Shown here in pieces: positions 1 to 5,277 of a stretch of 12,231 nt of DNA. Numbering within the stretch: the stretch's first letter is position 1; each line of letters opens with the position of its first letter. The notes under the pieces are model-generated. The model searched no databases and was not told the DNA's origin. It saw nothing but the letters and a program-made list of their open reading frames with translations. Origin of the DNA: Clostridia bacterium (GTDB lineage: Bacteria; Bacillota; Clostridia; Oscillospirales; Acutalibacteraceae); assembly GCA_017381395.1 (NCBI GenBank), contig JAFOCH010000161.1, forward strand, positions 1 through 12,231. The letters are read 5' to 3'. A program made the position numbers and the translations under genes.

Positions 1-639
1 ATAAATTACAGCATTAAGGAAACTGTGCCGAAGACGGACGTGGTCGATAACCTTTTAATTGACGGAGCATTTGATTTAACCAAAATTCCGAACGGAAATG
101 CCCTTAACGCGTTTATTGTTCAAACCGCTGTTTCGTCAGGCACGACGCAGTCTTTAAGCGAAGCAAAAAAAGCAAGGGCGAGAGAAAACATCTCTGCTAT
201 GGTGAACAAGGAATGGAAGGTCATTGCGACAGGCGAAATCACAGAGGACGGAGTAACCAAAATCGCTATAACCAAAGACAATGACGGAAATCCATTTGAA
301 ATTTATGATGCTTTGGTTGTATATACTGACGCCCCGATTGCTACCGGAACGGTTAATATATATTTATCGATAAACAATCAATACTCTAATCTTGCTTTTC
401 AAGCATTACATAAAAGCGAAGCAAAGTTTGCAAGGATAACGGCTAATTGGGACGGTGGAAACTGGGCGGGTATTTCTTTGGTAGGTTCTAATTCGTATTC
501 TTGGGCGACGAGTGTTGGCGGTATGACGCAGTACAATGCAAAAAGGTCGCCAGCGACAAGCATAAGTTTAAGCACCGAAAGCACAACACCTTTTCCGATT
601 GGCACAAAATTTGAATTGAGGGGAGTAGTGAAGGTCTAA
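1..639 (+). CDS. Phage tail fibre / receptor-binding protein, C-terminal part (cut by left edge)
   Basis: The reading frame is open from base 1 with no stop upstream, so this is the last ~212 codons of a longer gene; the GTG at 25 is not needed as a start. Around nt 145-205 the protein reads TQSLSEAKKARARENISA, which resembles the 'QxLTxAQKAQARxNI(G/S)A' segment common in phage tail fibre and baseplate appendage proteins. The rest (nt ~205-639) is rich in Ser, Thr, Asn, Gly and aromatic residues with predicted short beta strands, typical of a fibre-tip or receptor-binding domain. It sits directly before the lysis genes, where fibre genes usually lie in Firmicutes siphophages. The receptor cannot be read from the sequence. 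The stop codon overlaps the next start (TAATG). The fibre call is family knowledge plus inference; the open left end is seen directly. Confidence 0.7.
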   Translation: MNYSIKETVPKTDVVDNLLIDGAFDLTKIPNGNALNAFIVQTAVSSGTTQSLSEAKKARARENISAMVNKEWKVIATGEITEDGVTKIAITKDNDGNPFEIYDALVVYTDAPIATGTVNIYLSINNQYSNLAFQALHKSEAKFARITANWDGGNWAGISLVGSNSYSWATSVGGMTQYNAKRSPATSISLSTESTTPFPIGTKFELRGVVKV

Positions 640-872
640 TGAGAGTATATGAAGATGGTATTTACAGAGATATGACCGAGCAAGAAATTGCCGAAATGGA
701 AGCCAATATGCCGACTATCCCTTATGAGCAGAGAATTGTGGCTCGTATTCGTGAAAGGTACTCGATTGATGACGAGTTGGCTATTCTCCGTCAGCGAGAT
801 ACTAAACCCGATGAATTTGCCGAGTATAACGAGTATGTCGAGCGGATAAAGGTCGAGGAAAGGGGAGGATAA
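639..872 (+). CDS. Small phage protein of tail/lysis junction, function unknown
   Basis: A 77-residue, highly charged, predicted all-alpha protein. It begins MRVYEDGIYRDMT, followed by an acidic helix (EQEIAEMEAN) and a mixed-charge helical half (IRERYSIDDELAILRQRD near residues 37-54). It has no signal peptide or membrane segment. Its ATG overlaps the stop of the upstream fibre gene by one base, so translation is probably coupled, and the next gene starts four bases after its stop. Small acidic proteins with an opening like 'xxDGxYRDMT' are common between the fibre and holin genes of Clostridia phages, and some act in fibre assembly. No catalytic motif is visible, so a fibre-assembly or structural role is only a guess from position. 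Confidence 0.7.
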   Translation: MRVYEDGIYRDMTEQEIAEMEANMPTIPYEQRIVARIRERYSIDDELAILRQRDTKPDEFAEYNEYVERIKVEERGG

Positions 873-875
873 CCG

Positions 876-1160
876 ATGTCTAACATAGCGGCTATTGTAA
901 CACTTGTGGGTGAGATGGCGGCATTCGTTGGGATTGTCCTTCCTATATTAGCCAAAATCAACCGAATTTCAAACGGCACAAAATGTCAGCTTCGTAGCGA
1001 GATGCTTCGGATATATTATCATCATCGGGAAAAAGGGGTTATACGTCAGTATGAGTATGAGAATTTCGTCTTTCTTTACGAAGCGTATAAGGCACTCGGC
1101 GGCAACTCCTTTATAGATAAAATCTATGCCGAGGTGAAAAAGTGGCAAATCGTTACATAA
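876..1160 (+). CDS. Small single-pass membrane protein of the lysis cassette (holin-like or accessory)
   Basis: A 94-residue protein with one hydrophobic helix near the N-terminus (about residues 4-27, ending before KINRISN) and a long soluble C-terminal part rich in Tyr, Arg, Lys and Glu (IYYHHREKGVIRQYEYENF). A GGGGAGGAT ribosome site precedes the ATG at good distance. It lies directly before the endolysin, the usual holin position, but one membrane helix followed by a ~65-residue soluble domain is unlike the phi-LC3-type holin that follows the endolysin. It could be a pinholin-like or anti-holin partner, or a lysis accessory protein. The membrane segment is visible; the lysis role is inferred from position only. 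Confidence 0.7.
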   Translation: MSNIAAIVTLVGEMAAFVGIVLPILAKINRISNGTKCQLRSEMLRIYYHHREKGVIRQYEYENFVFLYEAYKALGGNSFIDKIYAEVKKWQIVT

Positions 1161-1172
1161 GGAGGAATAATT

Positions 1173-1871
1173 ATGATATTTGCTAAAAAAATTATTGAAA
1201 TCGCCGTAGGTGAACTTGGCGTGAAGGAATCTCCCGCTAATTCCAATCGCCAAAAATACGGCAAGGAATACGGCGTGAACGGTACGGCTTGGTGCTGTCA
1301 GTTTGTGTGGTGGGTTTTTAAACACGCAGGGGCAGCAGCTCTCTTTTACGGCGGTAAAAAAACGGCATACTGTCCAACCCTGATGCAGTATTATAAGGAT
1401 AAAGGGCAGCTTGTTAAAAAGAATTTTAAACCAGGCGACATTATTTTCTTTGACTTTAACGGCAACGGACAACCCGACCACGTCGGCATTGTCGAGCGCG
1501 TTGTCGGTAACAATGTTTATACCATTGAGGGCAACACCTCAGCGAAAAACGATACAAACGGCGGTCAGGTTATGCGCCGAACAAGGAGCGGCAAAAATAT
1601 CCTTTGTGCCGCCCGACCGAAATATGATGTAGAAAAGGAGAACTGTGAAGTGAAACTCGAAACACTCAAAAAGGGCTGCAAGGGCGACAACGTAAAGGCG
1701 CTTCAAATCTTGCTCATCGGCTACGGCTACGATTGCGGAAGGCATGGCGCTGACGGTGACTTTGGCGCCGATACCGATAAAGCGGTTCGCGACTATCAGG
1801 GGAAAAATAAACTGACAGTTGATGGCGTTGTCGGTAAAAACACTTGGTCAAAACTTTTAGGGGGTATGTAA
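1173..1871 (+). CDS. Endolysin: CHAP peptidase/amidase with C-terminal peptidoglycan-binding domain
   Basis: A 232-residue lytic enzyme. Residues ~1-150 form a CHAP (NlpC/P60-like papain fold) domain that cuts amide bonds in peptidoglycan. The catalytic Cys lies in AWCCQFVWW (C41, with C42 where Ala is more usual), the His in PDHVGIVERV (H103), and the polar third residue in IEGNTS (E119 or N121). Residues ~163-232 form a PG_binding_1 domain (LKKGCKGDNVKALQ, DGDFGADTDKAV, DGVVGKNTWSKL), which docks the enzyme on the cell wall. It has no signal peptide, so release depends on a holin. A perfect TAAGGAGGA site precedes the ATG. The next gene, a holin, starts two bases after its stop. The family assignment is secure; the exact bond cut is not readable. 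Confidence 0.93.
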   Translation: MIFAKKIIEIAVGELGVKESPANSNRQKYGKEYGVNGTAWCCQFVWWVFKHAGAAALFYGGKKTAYCPTLMQYYKDKGQLVKKNFKPGDIIFFDFNGNGQPDHVGIVERVVGNNVYTIEGNTSAKNDTNGGQVMRRTRSGKNILCAARPKYDVEKENCEVKLETLKKGCKGDNVKALQILLIGYGYDCGRHGADGDFGADTDKAVRDYQGKNKLTVDGVVGKNTWSKLLGGM

Positions 1872-1872
1872 T

Positions 1873-2073
1873 ATGAATATTAAATCTCGACTTAAATCGT
1901 GGGCCGTATGGCTCTCTGTTCTCGGTGCAGTTGGCGTGATACTTAACGCACTGGGGCTGTTTGAAGCATGGGGAATCACCTCTGATAGTTGGCAGAACAT
2001 TATCACCGCTATCGGCTCAATTCTCGTCGGCTTCGGTATTCTCAATAATCCGACCGACAAAGAAGGTTTCTAA
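1873..2073 (+). CDS. phi-LC3-type phage holin (Phage_holin_1 family)
   Basis: A 66-residue protein with a basic N-terminus (MNIKSRLKSW), two hydrophobic helices (about residues 10-30 and 40-57) and the ending GILNNPTDKEGF, which matches the 'G(I/V)xN(N/D)PTT' end of the phi-LC3 holin family. Such holins assemble in the membrane at a set time and let the endolysin reach the wall. Its order is unusual: it follows the endolysin instead of preceding it. The ATG lies directly after the endolysin stop with a GGGGGT ribosome site inside the end of that gene, so the two are probably translationally coupled. It is the last late gene before the terminator at 2090. Confidence 0.88.
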   Translation: MNIKSRLKSWAVWLSVLGAVGVILNALGLFEAWGITSDSWQNIITAIGSILVGFGILNNPTDKEGF

Positions 2074-2089
2074 TTAAATAAAAAAAGTG

Positions 2090-2124
2090 ACCGCTCTACC
2101 AAATGAGGTAGGGCGGTTTTCTTG
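2090..2124 (+). terminator. Rho-independent terminator closing the late/lysis operon (probably bidirectional)
   Basis: The arms ACCGCTCTACC (2090-2100) and GGTAGGGCGGT (2107-2117) pair over 11 bp with one T-G wobble around the loop AAATGA, followed by TTTTCTT. On the opposite strand the hairpin is followed after three bases by a run of seven T, so it may also stop leftward integrase transcripts. It lies 17 bp after the holin stop. Confidence 0.9.
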
Positions 2125-2134
2125 TTGGTTTTAG

Positions 2135-2156
2135 TTCACACGAAAATTCACACGAA
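2135..2156 (+). repeat. Left (P-arm) integrase arm-type repeats: 2 x TTCACACGAA
   Basis: Two exact copies of TTCACACGAA (2135-2144 and 2147-2156) start 12 bp apart in the same orientation. The same 10-mer recurs on the other side of the tRNA-derived core (2332-2374). Repeats flanking an attachment core on both sides are typical binding sites for the N-terminal arm-binding domain of tyrosine integrases. The repeats are seen directly; integrase binding is inference. Confidence 0.75.
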
Positions 2157-2194
2157 CATAAAAAATATTGATTTAATCGCGTTTTTGCGATATA

Positions 2195-2226
2195 GCGAGC
2201 AGGTTCAAGTCCTGTCACCTCGACCA
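2195..2226 (+). other. attP core: 3' end of a host tRNA gene (T arm + acceptor + CCA)
   Basis: GCAGG-TTCAAGT-CCTGT (2199-2215) forms a tRNA T-arm. CACCTCG (2216-2222) would be the 3' acceptor strand, A2223 the discriminator, and CCA 2224-2226 the tail. No anticodon or D arm precedes it, so only the 3' part of the gene is present, as expected for an att site that rebuilds the target tRNA on integration. The partner 5' strand would read CGAGGTG. A C1-G72 pair with A73 best fits a proline tRNA, but that is a tentative identification. The exact crossover point is not visible without the host junctions. Confidence 0.85.
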
Positions 2227-2232
2227 TTGAGG

Positions 2233-2260
2233 AAAGTCGCAGAAATGCGGCTTTTTCTTT
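2233..2260 (+). terminator. Terminator just downstream of the tRNA 3' end in attP
   Basis: AAAGTCGCA and TGCGGCTTT pair around a GAAA tetraloop (core stem 2235-2241 with 2246-2252, one T-G wobble), followed by TTTTCTTT. It begins only seven bases after the CCA of the tRNA fragment. After integration it would lie directly behind the rebuilt tRNA gene and could end its transcript. On the minus strand the hairpin is followed by a shorter T run, so it may also help stop integrase transcripts. Confidence 0.75.
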
Positions 2261-2331
2261 ATTTATCAAGGTTTTCTGCGTTTTGTTGATTGTTTTTTAT
2301 GTTGTTTAATTGTTTTAAAATACAATAAAAA

Positions 2332-2374
2332 TTCACACAAAACGCTCAAAAGTTCACACGAAATGTCACACGAA
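2332..2374 (+). repeat. Right (P'-arm) integrase arm-type repeats: 3 copies
   Basis: TTCACACAAA (2332-2341), TTCACACGAA (2353-2362) and GTCACACGAA (2365-2374) share the orientation of the left-arm copies. Start-to-start distances are 21 and 12 bp; the 12-bp pair repeats the spacing of the left pair, and 21 bp is about two helical turns. They end six bases before the integrase stop codon. The stretch between the core and these repeats (2261-2331) is very AT-rich with T tracts, which fits a bendable att arm. Confidence 0.75.
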
Positions 2375-2379
2375 ATAAA

Positions 2380-3402
2380 CTATTGGTCAATTGTGTTATA
2401 TATATCGGTGAAATGTTCTGATATTTTATTATTAAATTCATTCTGGATATTTTTTAGAGTATGATTATATACATTATTCATTGTATGGTTTGTTTGCCAA
2501 CCGCCGCGCGCCATAATATATTTGTCGGGAATATTCATAGCGTGCAGAATAGAAACAGCATAATGACGTAAATCGTGAAAACGAAAATGAGAAATCTCAG
2601 CTTCTTTTAATATTTTGCTGAATTGTTTAGTTATGACCGATGGAGTCAGATTTGTAATCTTTCCAGAAATGCCGCTTAAACGCTCGATAACGAAGTCGGG
2701 GTATTCTATCTGTCTATAACTCGAAAAGGTCTTTGGCGGCTTAATTACCCATTCTTTTTTATCATTTTGCACCAACGCTTTGTTTACGTGAACGATATTG
2801 CCCTTAACGTCATCGGAGGTCAGGGCGCATATTTCCCCTCTACGCATCGGACCGAAGGCGGCGAGCAGAACAGGTATTTCCATATCGGTGCCTTTTATAT
2901 AGTTAATCAATTTTGTAATATCCTTATCATCGGGGATATATAGATTAACTGGTTTCTTTTGAGGTAGTGCGGTCCTGACTACGAATTCAGGGCGGAACAT
3001 TTTGAGAACGGCAACGAGAAGACCGTGTATATTACGAACAGTTTTCGGTGAATGGCCGACAGATTCCAAAGTGATTGCCATTTGGATTTTTTCTTGCGTT
3101 AACAGATTTATTTTTAAATCCATTATGCTTTGCAAATCTCGTTCTGCTGAACGTTTATATTCTCTTACTGTGCCGGGAGATAATACCTTCTCCTTTGCGG
3201 CGATATATCGGCTATATGCCTCTCTCAAAGTCATATTTGAAGATTTGGTTTCTTCTTTCGTTAGCTCTTGCCATTGTAAAGCTAACGCTTCCGCTTTTCG
3301 TGCGGTTTCGGCGGTGAAAGAACGAGTTATCTTTTTACCGTCAATCGAAAGTGATGCCTGTACTCGCCAGCTTCCCGATAGGAGTTGTTTTGCTTTCGCC
3401 AT
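2380..3402 (-). CDS. int: Tyrosine site-specific integrase
   Basis: A 340-residue phage integrase that joins attP to a host attB (here a tRNA gene) and, with an excisionase, reverses this. Residues ~1-50 form the small arm-binding domain (GSWRVQASLSIDGKKITRSF), residues ~55-145 the SAM-like core-binding domain (TLREAYSRYIAAKEKVLSPGT), and residues ~155-325 the catalytic domain. The active site is complete: R187 in GPMRRGEICAL, K224 in PKTFSSYR, H276 and R279 in FHDLRHY, W302 (in place of the second His) in GGWQTN, and the nucleophile Y312 in NVYNHT. The start is supported by an AAGGAGGT site (3411-3418). It is convergent with the late operon and lies next to the attP. It may be read from the upstream repressor operon, since no good own promoter is visible. 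No excisionase is recognisable in the window. Confidence 0.96.
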   Translation of the reverse strand: MAKAKQLLSGSWRVQASLSIDGKKITRSFTAETARKAEALALQWQELTKEETKSSNMTLREAYSRYIAAKEKVLSPGTVREYKRSAERDLQSIMDLKINLLTQEKIQMAITLESVGHSPKTVRNIHGLLVAVLKMFRPEFVVRTALPQKKPVNLYIPDDKDITKLINYIKGTDMEIPVLLAAFGPMRRGEICALTSDDVKGNIVHVNKALVQNDKKEWVIKPPKTFSSYRQIEYPDFVIERLSGISGKITNLTPSVITKQFSKILKEAEISHFRFHDLRHYAVSILHAMNIPDKYIMARGGWQTNHTMNNVYNHTLKNIQNEFNNKISEHFTDIYNTIDQ

Positions 3403-3416
3403 TTATAAAAACCTCC

Positions 3417-3445
3417 TTGATTTATCCGGAAGCTCGTGGTACAAT
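3417..3445 (+). promoter_or_regulatory. Sigma-70-type promoter on the + strand, divergent from int
   Basis: TTGATT (3417-3422), a 17-bp spacer, and TACAAT (3440-3445). The -35 box overlaps the ribosome binding site of the integrase on the other strand. Transcription would start near 3452 and run away from int, with a strong terminator ~70 bp on. It fits the consensus well, but no + strand protein gene follows. Confidence 0.6.
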
Positions 3446-3451
3446 AATCTT

Positions 3452-3522
3452 GCATTTCGTGCACCGGGAGCTCTCTCGGTTATACGCTCTATCCTGTTCC
3501 AGCAGGGTAGGGCGTTTTTTTT
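3452..3522 (+). ncRNA. Predicted ~70-nt small RNA upstream of and divergent from int
   Basis: A near-consensus promoter (3417-3445) and a strong terminator (3484-3522) bracket ~70 bp with no plausible ORF. The predicted RNA has a short TGCA-N5-TGCA hairpin near its 5' end, a second hairpin (CCGGGA around GCTC with TCTCGG, one wobble, about 3463-3478), and then the terminator stem. It is antisense to the gap between the membrane gene and int on the minus strand, so it would pair with any polycistronic repressor–membrane–int transcript. The position recalls short antisense RNAs at phage switches such as lambda OOP, but no sequence relationship is claimed. The promoter and terminator are seen; the RNA is inferred. 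Confidence 0.45.
3484..3522 (+). terminator. Strong rho-independent terminator, + direction
   Basis: ACGCTCTATCCTG (3484-3496) pairs with CAGGGTAGGGCGT (3503-3515) over 13 bp (two T-G wobbles) around the loop TTCCAG and runs into eight T. The T run exists only in the + direction, so it does not serve the minus-strand gene at 3525-4361. It presumably ends the predicted small RNA, or rightward transcription across int from the host tRNA promoter after integration. Its outer arms (CGCTCTA / TAGGGCG) match those of the terminator at 2090. Confidence 0.85.
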
Positions 3523-3524
3523 AT

Positions 3525-4361
3525 TTATAGTTTTTTGCTTTCATCGTCTTCATTTGTTCTTTTCATTAAATATATTAACTGATAAAAACTCGCAAATGAT
3601 ACAAAAACATAAATAGCGCAATCTATAAAACCTATATTATCAATTTCATTTATATACGGAACAGAAACGTGCTCGTTTAATAATTTGAATTTCCACTCTC
3701 TTTCGTCTTGTGAGATTGATGAATAAAAATCATCGATATCAGTTATTTCTTCGGGGTCCTCAAAATATAAATATTGATTTTGAGAAAAATAGATATTATG
3801 GACATAAAAAGCAGGGCTATCATAAGTGCTTTCTATATATTCTCCGGTGTTCCAAGAATAATGTTCATCAGAGGTCTCAACGGTCCCTATCGAAACCCTC
3901 GCAGGCAACGTATATTCTTTTCCGTTGTAACCTTTTAAAATAACATTATAGCTACGAACGGACACGGGTTCTTTATATAACGAATGATAATCTATCATTT
4001 TATGGAAACAAGGATTAGAAAATACATAAAAAATACAACATGACATAACAAAAATTCTGGCGATATTCATTACATCTGTGTCTTTTTCTGGCGCATCATT
4101 TGTTTCTTTTTTGAAAATACGTTTAATTGTTCTAACAGACACGAGAAGCGCACAAACAGAACAAGAAAGAGAAGAAAGAGTATAAAACAAATTGCTGCCA
4201 CGACCGACATAATTCATATATAAAAGAAACGAAGTAATTATGCACGATAAAAATATAGAGCTCAATTTGTTGCCGTGCTTGGTTTCTCTTATCTTACAAT
4301 AAAGAAACGATATCAATCCAAGTAAAACAAATAAAATTAAACACGCTAAAAATAATTTCAT
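3525..4361 (-). CDS. Lysogeny-operon membrane protein with predicted surface domain, unknown family
   Basis: A 278-residue protein that I do not recognise. It has five predicted membrane helices (about residues 3-21, 34-51, 57-77, 98-116 and 246-266). Positive charges cluster in the loops after helices 1 (KIRETKHGNK) and 3 (RTIKRIFKK), so by the positive-inside rule residues ~117-245 lie outside the cell. That part is predicted beta-rich with many aromatic and acidic residues (NVILKGYNGKEYTLP, NQYLYFEDPEEITDIDDFY). The C-terminus is short, charged and cytoplasmic. The gene starts 15 bp after the repressor stop and probably shares its lysogenic transcript, so it would be made in the prophage state. 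That position and topology suit a superinfection-exclusion or defence protein, or a lysogenic-conversion factor; this is inference. The gene is noticeably AT-rich. Confidence 0.8.
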   Translation of the reverse strand: MKLFLACLILFVLLGLISFLYCKIRETKHGNKLSSIFLSCIITSFLLYMNYVGRGSNLFYTLSSLSCSVCALLVSVRTIKRIFKKETNDAPEKDTDVMNIARIFVMSCCIFYVFSNPCFHKMIDYHSLYKEPVSVRSYNVILKGYNGKEYTLPARVSIGTVETSDEHYSWNTGEYIESTYDSPAFYVHNIYFSQNQYLYFEDPEEITDIDDFYSSISQDEREWKFKLLNEHVSVPYINEIDNIGFIDCAIYVFVSFASFYQLIYLMKRTNEDDESKKL

Positions 4362-4376
4362 TTCTATTATTCCTTA

Positions 4377-4991
4377 TTAAATAATAACGCTGGTGAAGGC
4401 GACTGCCTTACCTAAAATACGAATGTTGTTTAACTGCTCGCCCGAGTAAATCAAGGGCGGGTATTTTTGATTTGCGGGCATAAGTGTAATGGTGCCGTCA
4501 GAAATATACACACGCTTTAACGTGGCTTCGTCATCTATGAGGACTGCGGCGATTTCACCATTATTAACGGTTGGTTGCTGATGGATATAAACAATATCGC
4601 CGTCAAATATTCGGGCATCGACCATTGAATCACCTTTGCAACGTAGAGCAAAGTCGGCATCGATTGATTCGGGTTTTGCTACGTAGTCCTCGATATTCTC
4701 GACGGCTGTTATTGGCGTTCCGCAAGCGATAGTGCCTAAAAGGGGGACCGATGTCATAGTCGGCATAGGGATAATGTTGTCATAAACATCAAATTCACGC
4801 TGACCTTTGGTTAAAGAAGCGGTTGGCACATTAAAATAATTAGCAATTTTCTGAACAGTTGCGTCAGACGGGAAGCTGCCGCTTTTCCATCTTGTTACAG
4901 AGGACTTTGATACACCGATTTCAGTAACCACTTTTGAAGGAGTTTTTTCCGCTTCATTACATAATTGTAGAAAAATACTATAAAAATTCAC
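4377..4991 (-). CDS. LexA/CI-like phage repressor (XRE HTH + S24 autoprotease)
   Basis: The repressor that keeps the prophage silent. The N-terminal HTH reads NFYSIFLQLCNEAEKTPSKVV and EIGVSKSSVTRWKSG. The C-terminal S24 peptidase domain has a self-cleavage site in GTIACGTPI, the catalytic Ser in CKGDSMVDARIFDGD and the catalytic Lys in DEATLKRVYI. The bond cut would be Cys-Gly where LexA has Ala-Gly. RecA-stimulated self-cleavage after DNA damage would induce the phage. I place the start at the GTG at 4991 (204 aa), giving MNFYS..., the usual opening of this family, ~10 nt after an AAAGG site. A GTG at 5000 is also open but only three bases from that site. It is divergent from the Cro-like gene, and the intervening region carries operator repeats. 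The membrane gene follows in the same operon. Confidence 0.93.
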   Translation of the reverse strand: MNFYSIFLQLCNEAEKTPSKVVTEIGVSKSSVTRWKSGSFPSDATVQKIANYFNVPTASLTKGQREFDVYDNIIPMPTMTSVPLLGTIACGTPITAVENIEDYVAKPESIDADFALRCKGDSMVDARIFDGDIVYIHQQPTVNNGEIAAVLIDDEATLKRVYISDGTITLMPANQKYPPLIYSGEQLNNIRILGKAVAFTSVII

Positions 4992-5015
4992 TAAAAACAC
5001 ACCTTTCTTTTTTTA

Positions 5016-5107
5016 CAAAGTTAACAAAGTTCTGAAAGTTAACAAATGCTTATTGACAGTTCTGAAAGTTGCGTGTATAATGAATTTAGAGTTTCGAAAG
5101 TTAACAG
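5016..5107. promoter_or_regulatory. Operator array O1-O4 for the phage switch
   Basis: Four related sites in one orientation contain AAAGTTAACA: GTTAAC at 5020-5025, 5038-5043 and 5100-5105, plus a variant (GTTGCG) at 5068-5073. The fuller form, TCTGAAAGTTAACAGA, is a partial dyad (TCTG...CAGA). A fifth, inverted copy is at 5225-5238. One copy lies just upstream of the rightward -35 box, one inside its spacer and one just after its start point, as expected for a repressor/Cro operator. The repeats are visible; the identity of the binding protein is inferred. Confidence 0.75.
5053..5081 (+). promoter_or_regulatory. Main rightward early promoter (perfect -35 and -10)
   Basis: TTGACA (5053-5058), a 17-bp spacer and TATAAT (5076-5081): a perfect match to the sigma-70/sigma-A consensus. 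Transcription would start near 5088 and reach the Cro-like gene after a leader of ~190 nt. Operator-like repeats overlap the spacer and flank both sides, so the repressor would block it. Confidence 0.85.
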
Positions 5108-5113
5108 AGCAAC

Positions 5114-5177
5114 CATAAAATAAACGATTTCAAAACTTTTAGCGACCAAACATAAAAGCGAAACGGTTTATTTTGTG
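5114..5177. repeat. Inverted repeat in the early leader
   Basis: CATAAAATAAAC (5114-5125) and GTTTATTTTGTG (5166-5177) are complementary in 11 of 12 positions (a G-T wobble in RNA on the + strand), with a 40-bp loop. It lies in the leader of the rightward early transcript and between the two facing promoters. It might be a leader structure, a weak transcription block or a protein site. The low GC makes chance formation possible. Confidence 0.4.
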
Positions 5178-5213
5178 AACTGTGTGCACTTATTATATTT
5201 TCTGGACAATCAT

Positions 5214-5242
5214 ATAATAACACATTCTGTTAACTTTTGCAA
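5214..5242 (-). promoter_or_regulatory. Candidate leftward promoter for the repressor operon
   Basis: On the minus strand TTGCAA (5242-5237), a 17-bp spacer and TATTAT (5219-5214). The inverted operator copy falls inside the spacer. Transcription would start near 5207 and run into the repressor with a leader of ~215 nt, passing through the rightward promoter. A TATAAT at 5213-5218 on the + strand overlaps but has no good -35 box. Confidence 0.5.
5225..5238. promoter_or_regulatory. Operator copy O5, inverted relative to O1-O4
   Basis: TTCTGTTAACTTTTG is, on the minus strand, CAAAAGTTAACAGAA, matching the array at 5016-5107. It sits in the spacer of the candidate leftward promoter, so binding here would govern expression of the repressor itself or of the Cro-like gene just downstream. 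Confidence 0.7.
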
Positions 5243-5277
5243 CTGTTTTTATTACCATTTAATGCGAGGTGAAAAAA

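Noticed and set aside
969..1481. 170-codon minus-strand frame opposite the lysis genes
   Set aside because: It overlaps the clear CHAP endolysin and shows no sensible protein features.
2090..2117. Reverse strand of the terminator resembles a tRNA D arm (CTCATTTGGTAGAGCGG)
   Set aside because: The D arm is itself a short palindrome, so a terminator hairpin can match it by chance. No other tRNA part is nearby, and the T run fits a terminator.
2140..2226. A complete tRNA gene ending at 2226
   Set aside because: The T arm and acceptor 3' strand are clear, but no D arm, anticodon arm or matching 5' acceptor strand precedes them. The short inverted repeat at 2176-2191 has a 6-base loop unlike an anticodon loop.
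2135..2374. A CRISPR array from the repeated TTCACACGAA
   Set aside because: The repeats are only 10 bp, the spacings are 12-21 bp, and they flank an att core, so integrase arm sites explain them better.
3002..3616. Open frame on the + strand opposite int
   Set aside because: It is antisense to the conserved integrase domains, runs through the terminator at 3484, and shows no domain or ribosome site.
5190..5218. A second rightward promoter using TATAAT at 5213-5218
   Set aside because: The -10 box is perfect but nothing close to TTGACA lies 16-18 bp upstream. The AT-rich context makes it a weaker candidate than the promoter at 5053.
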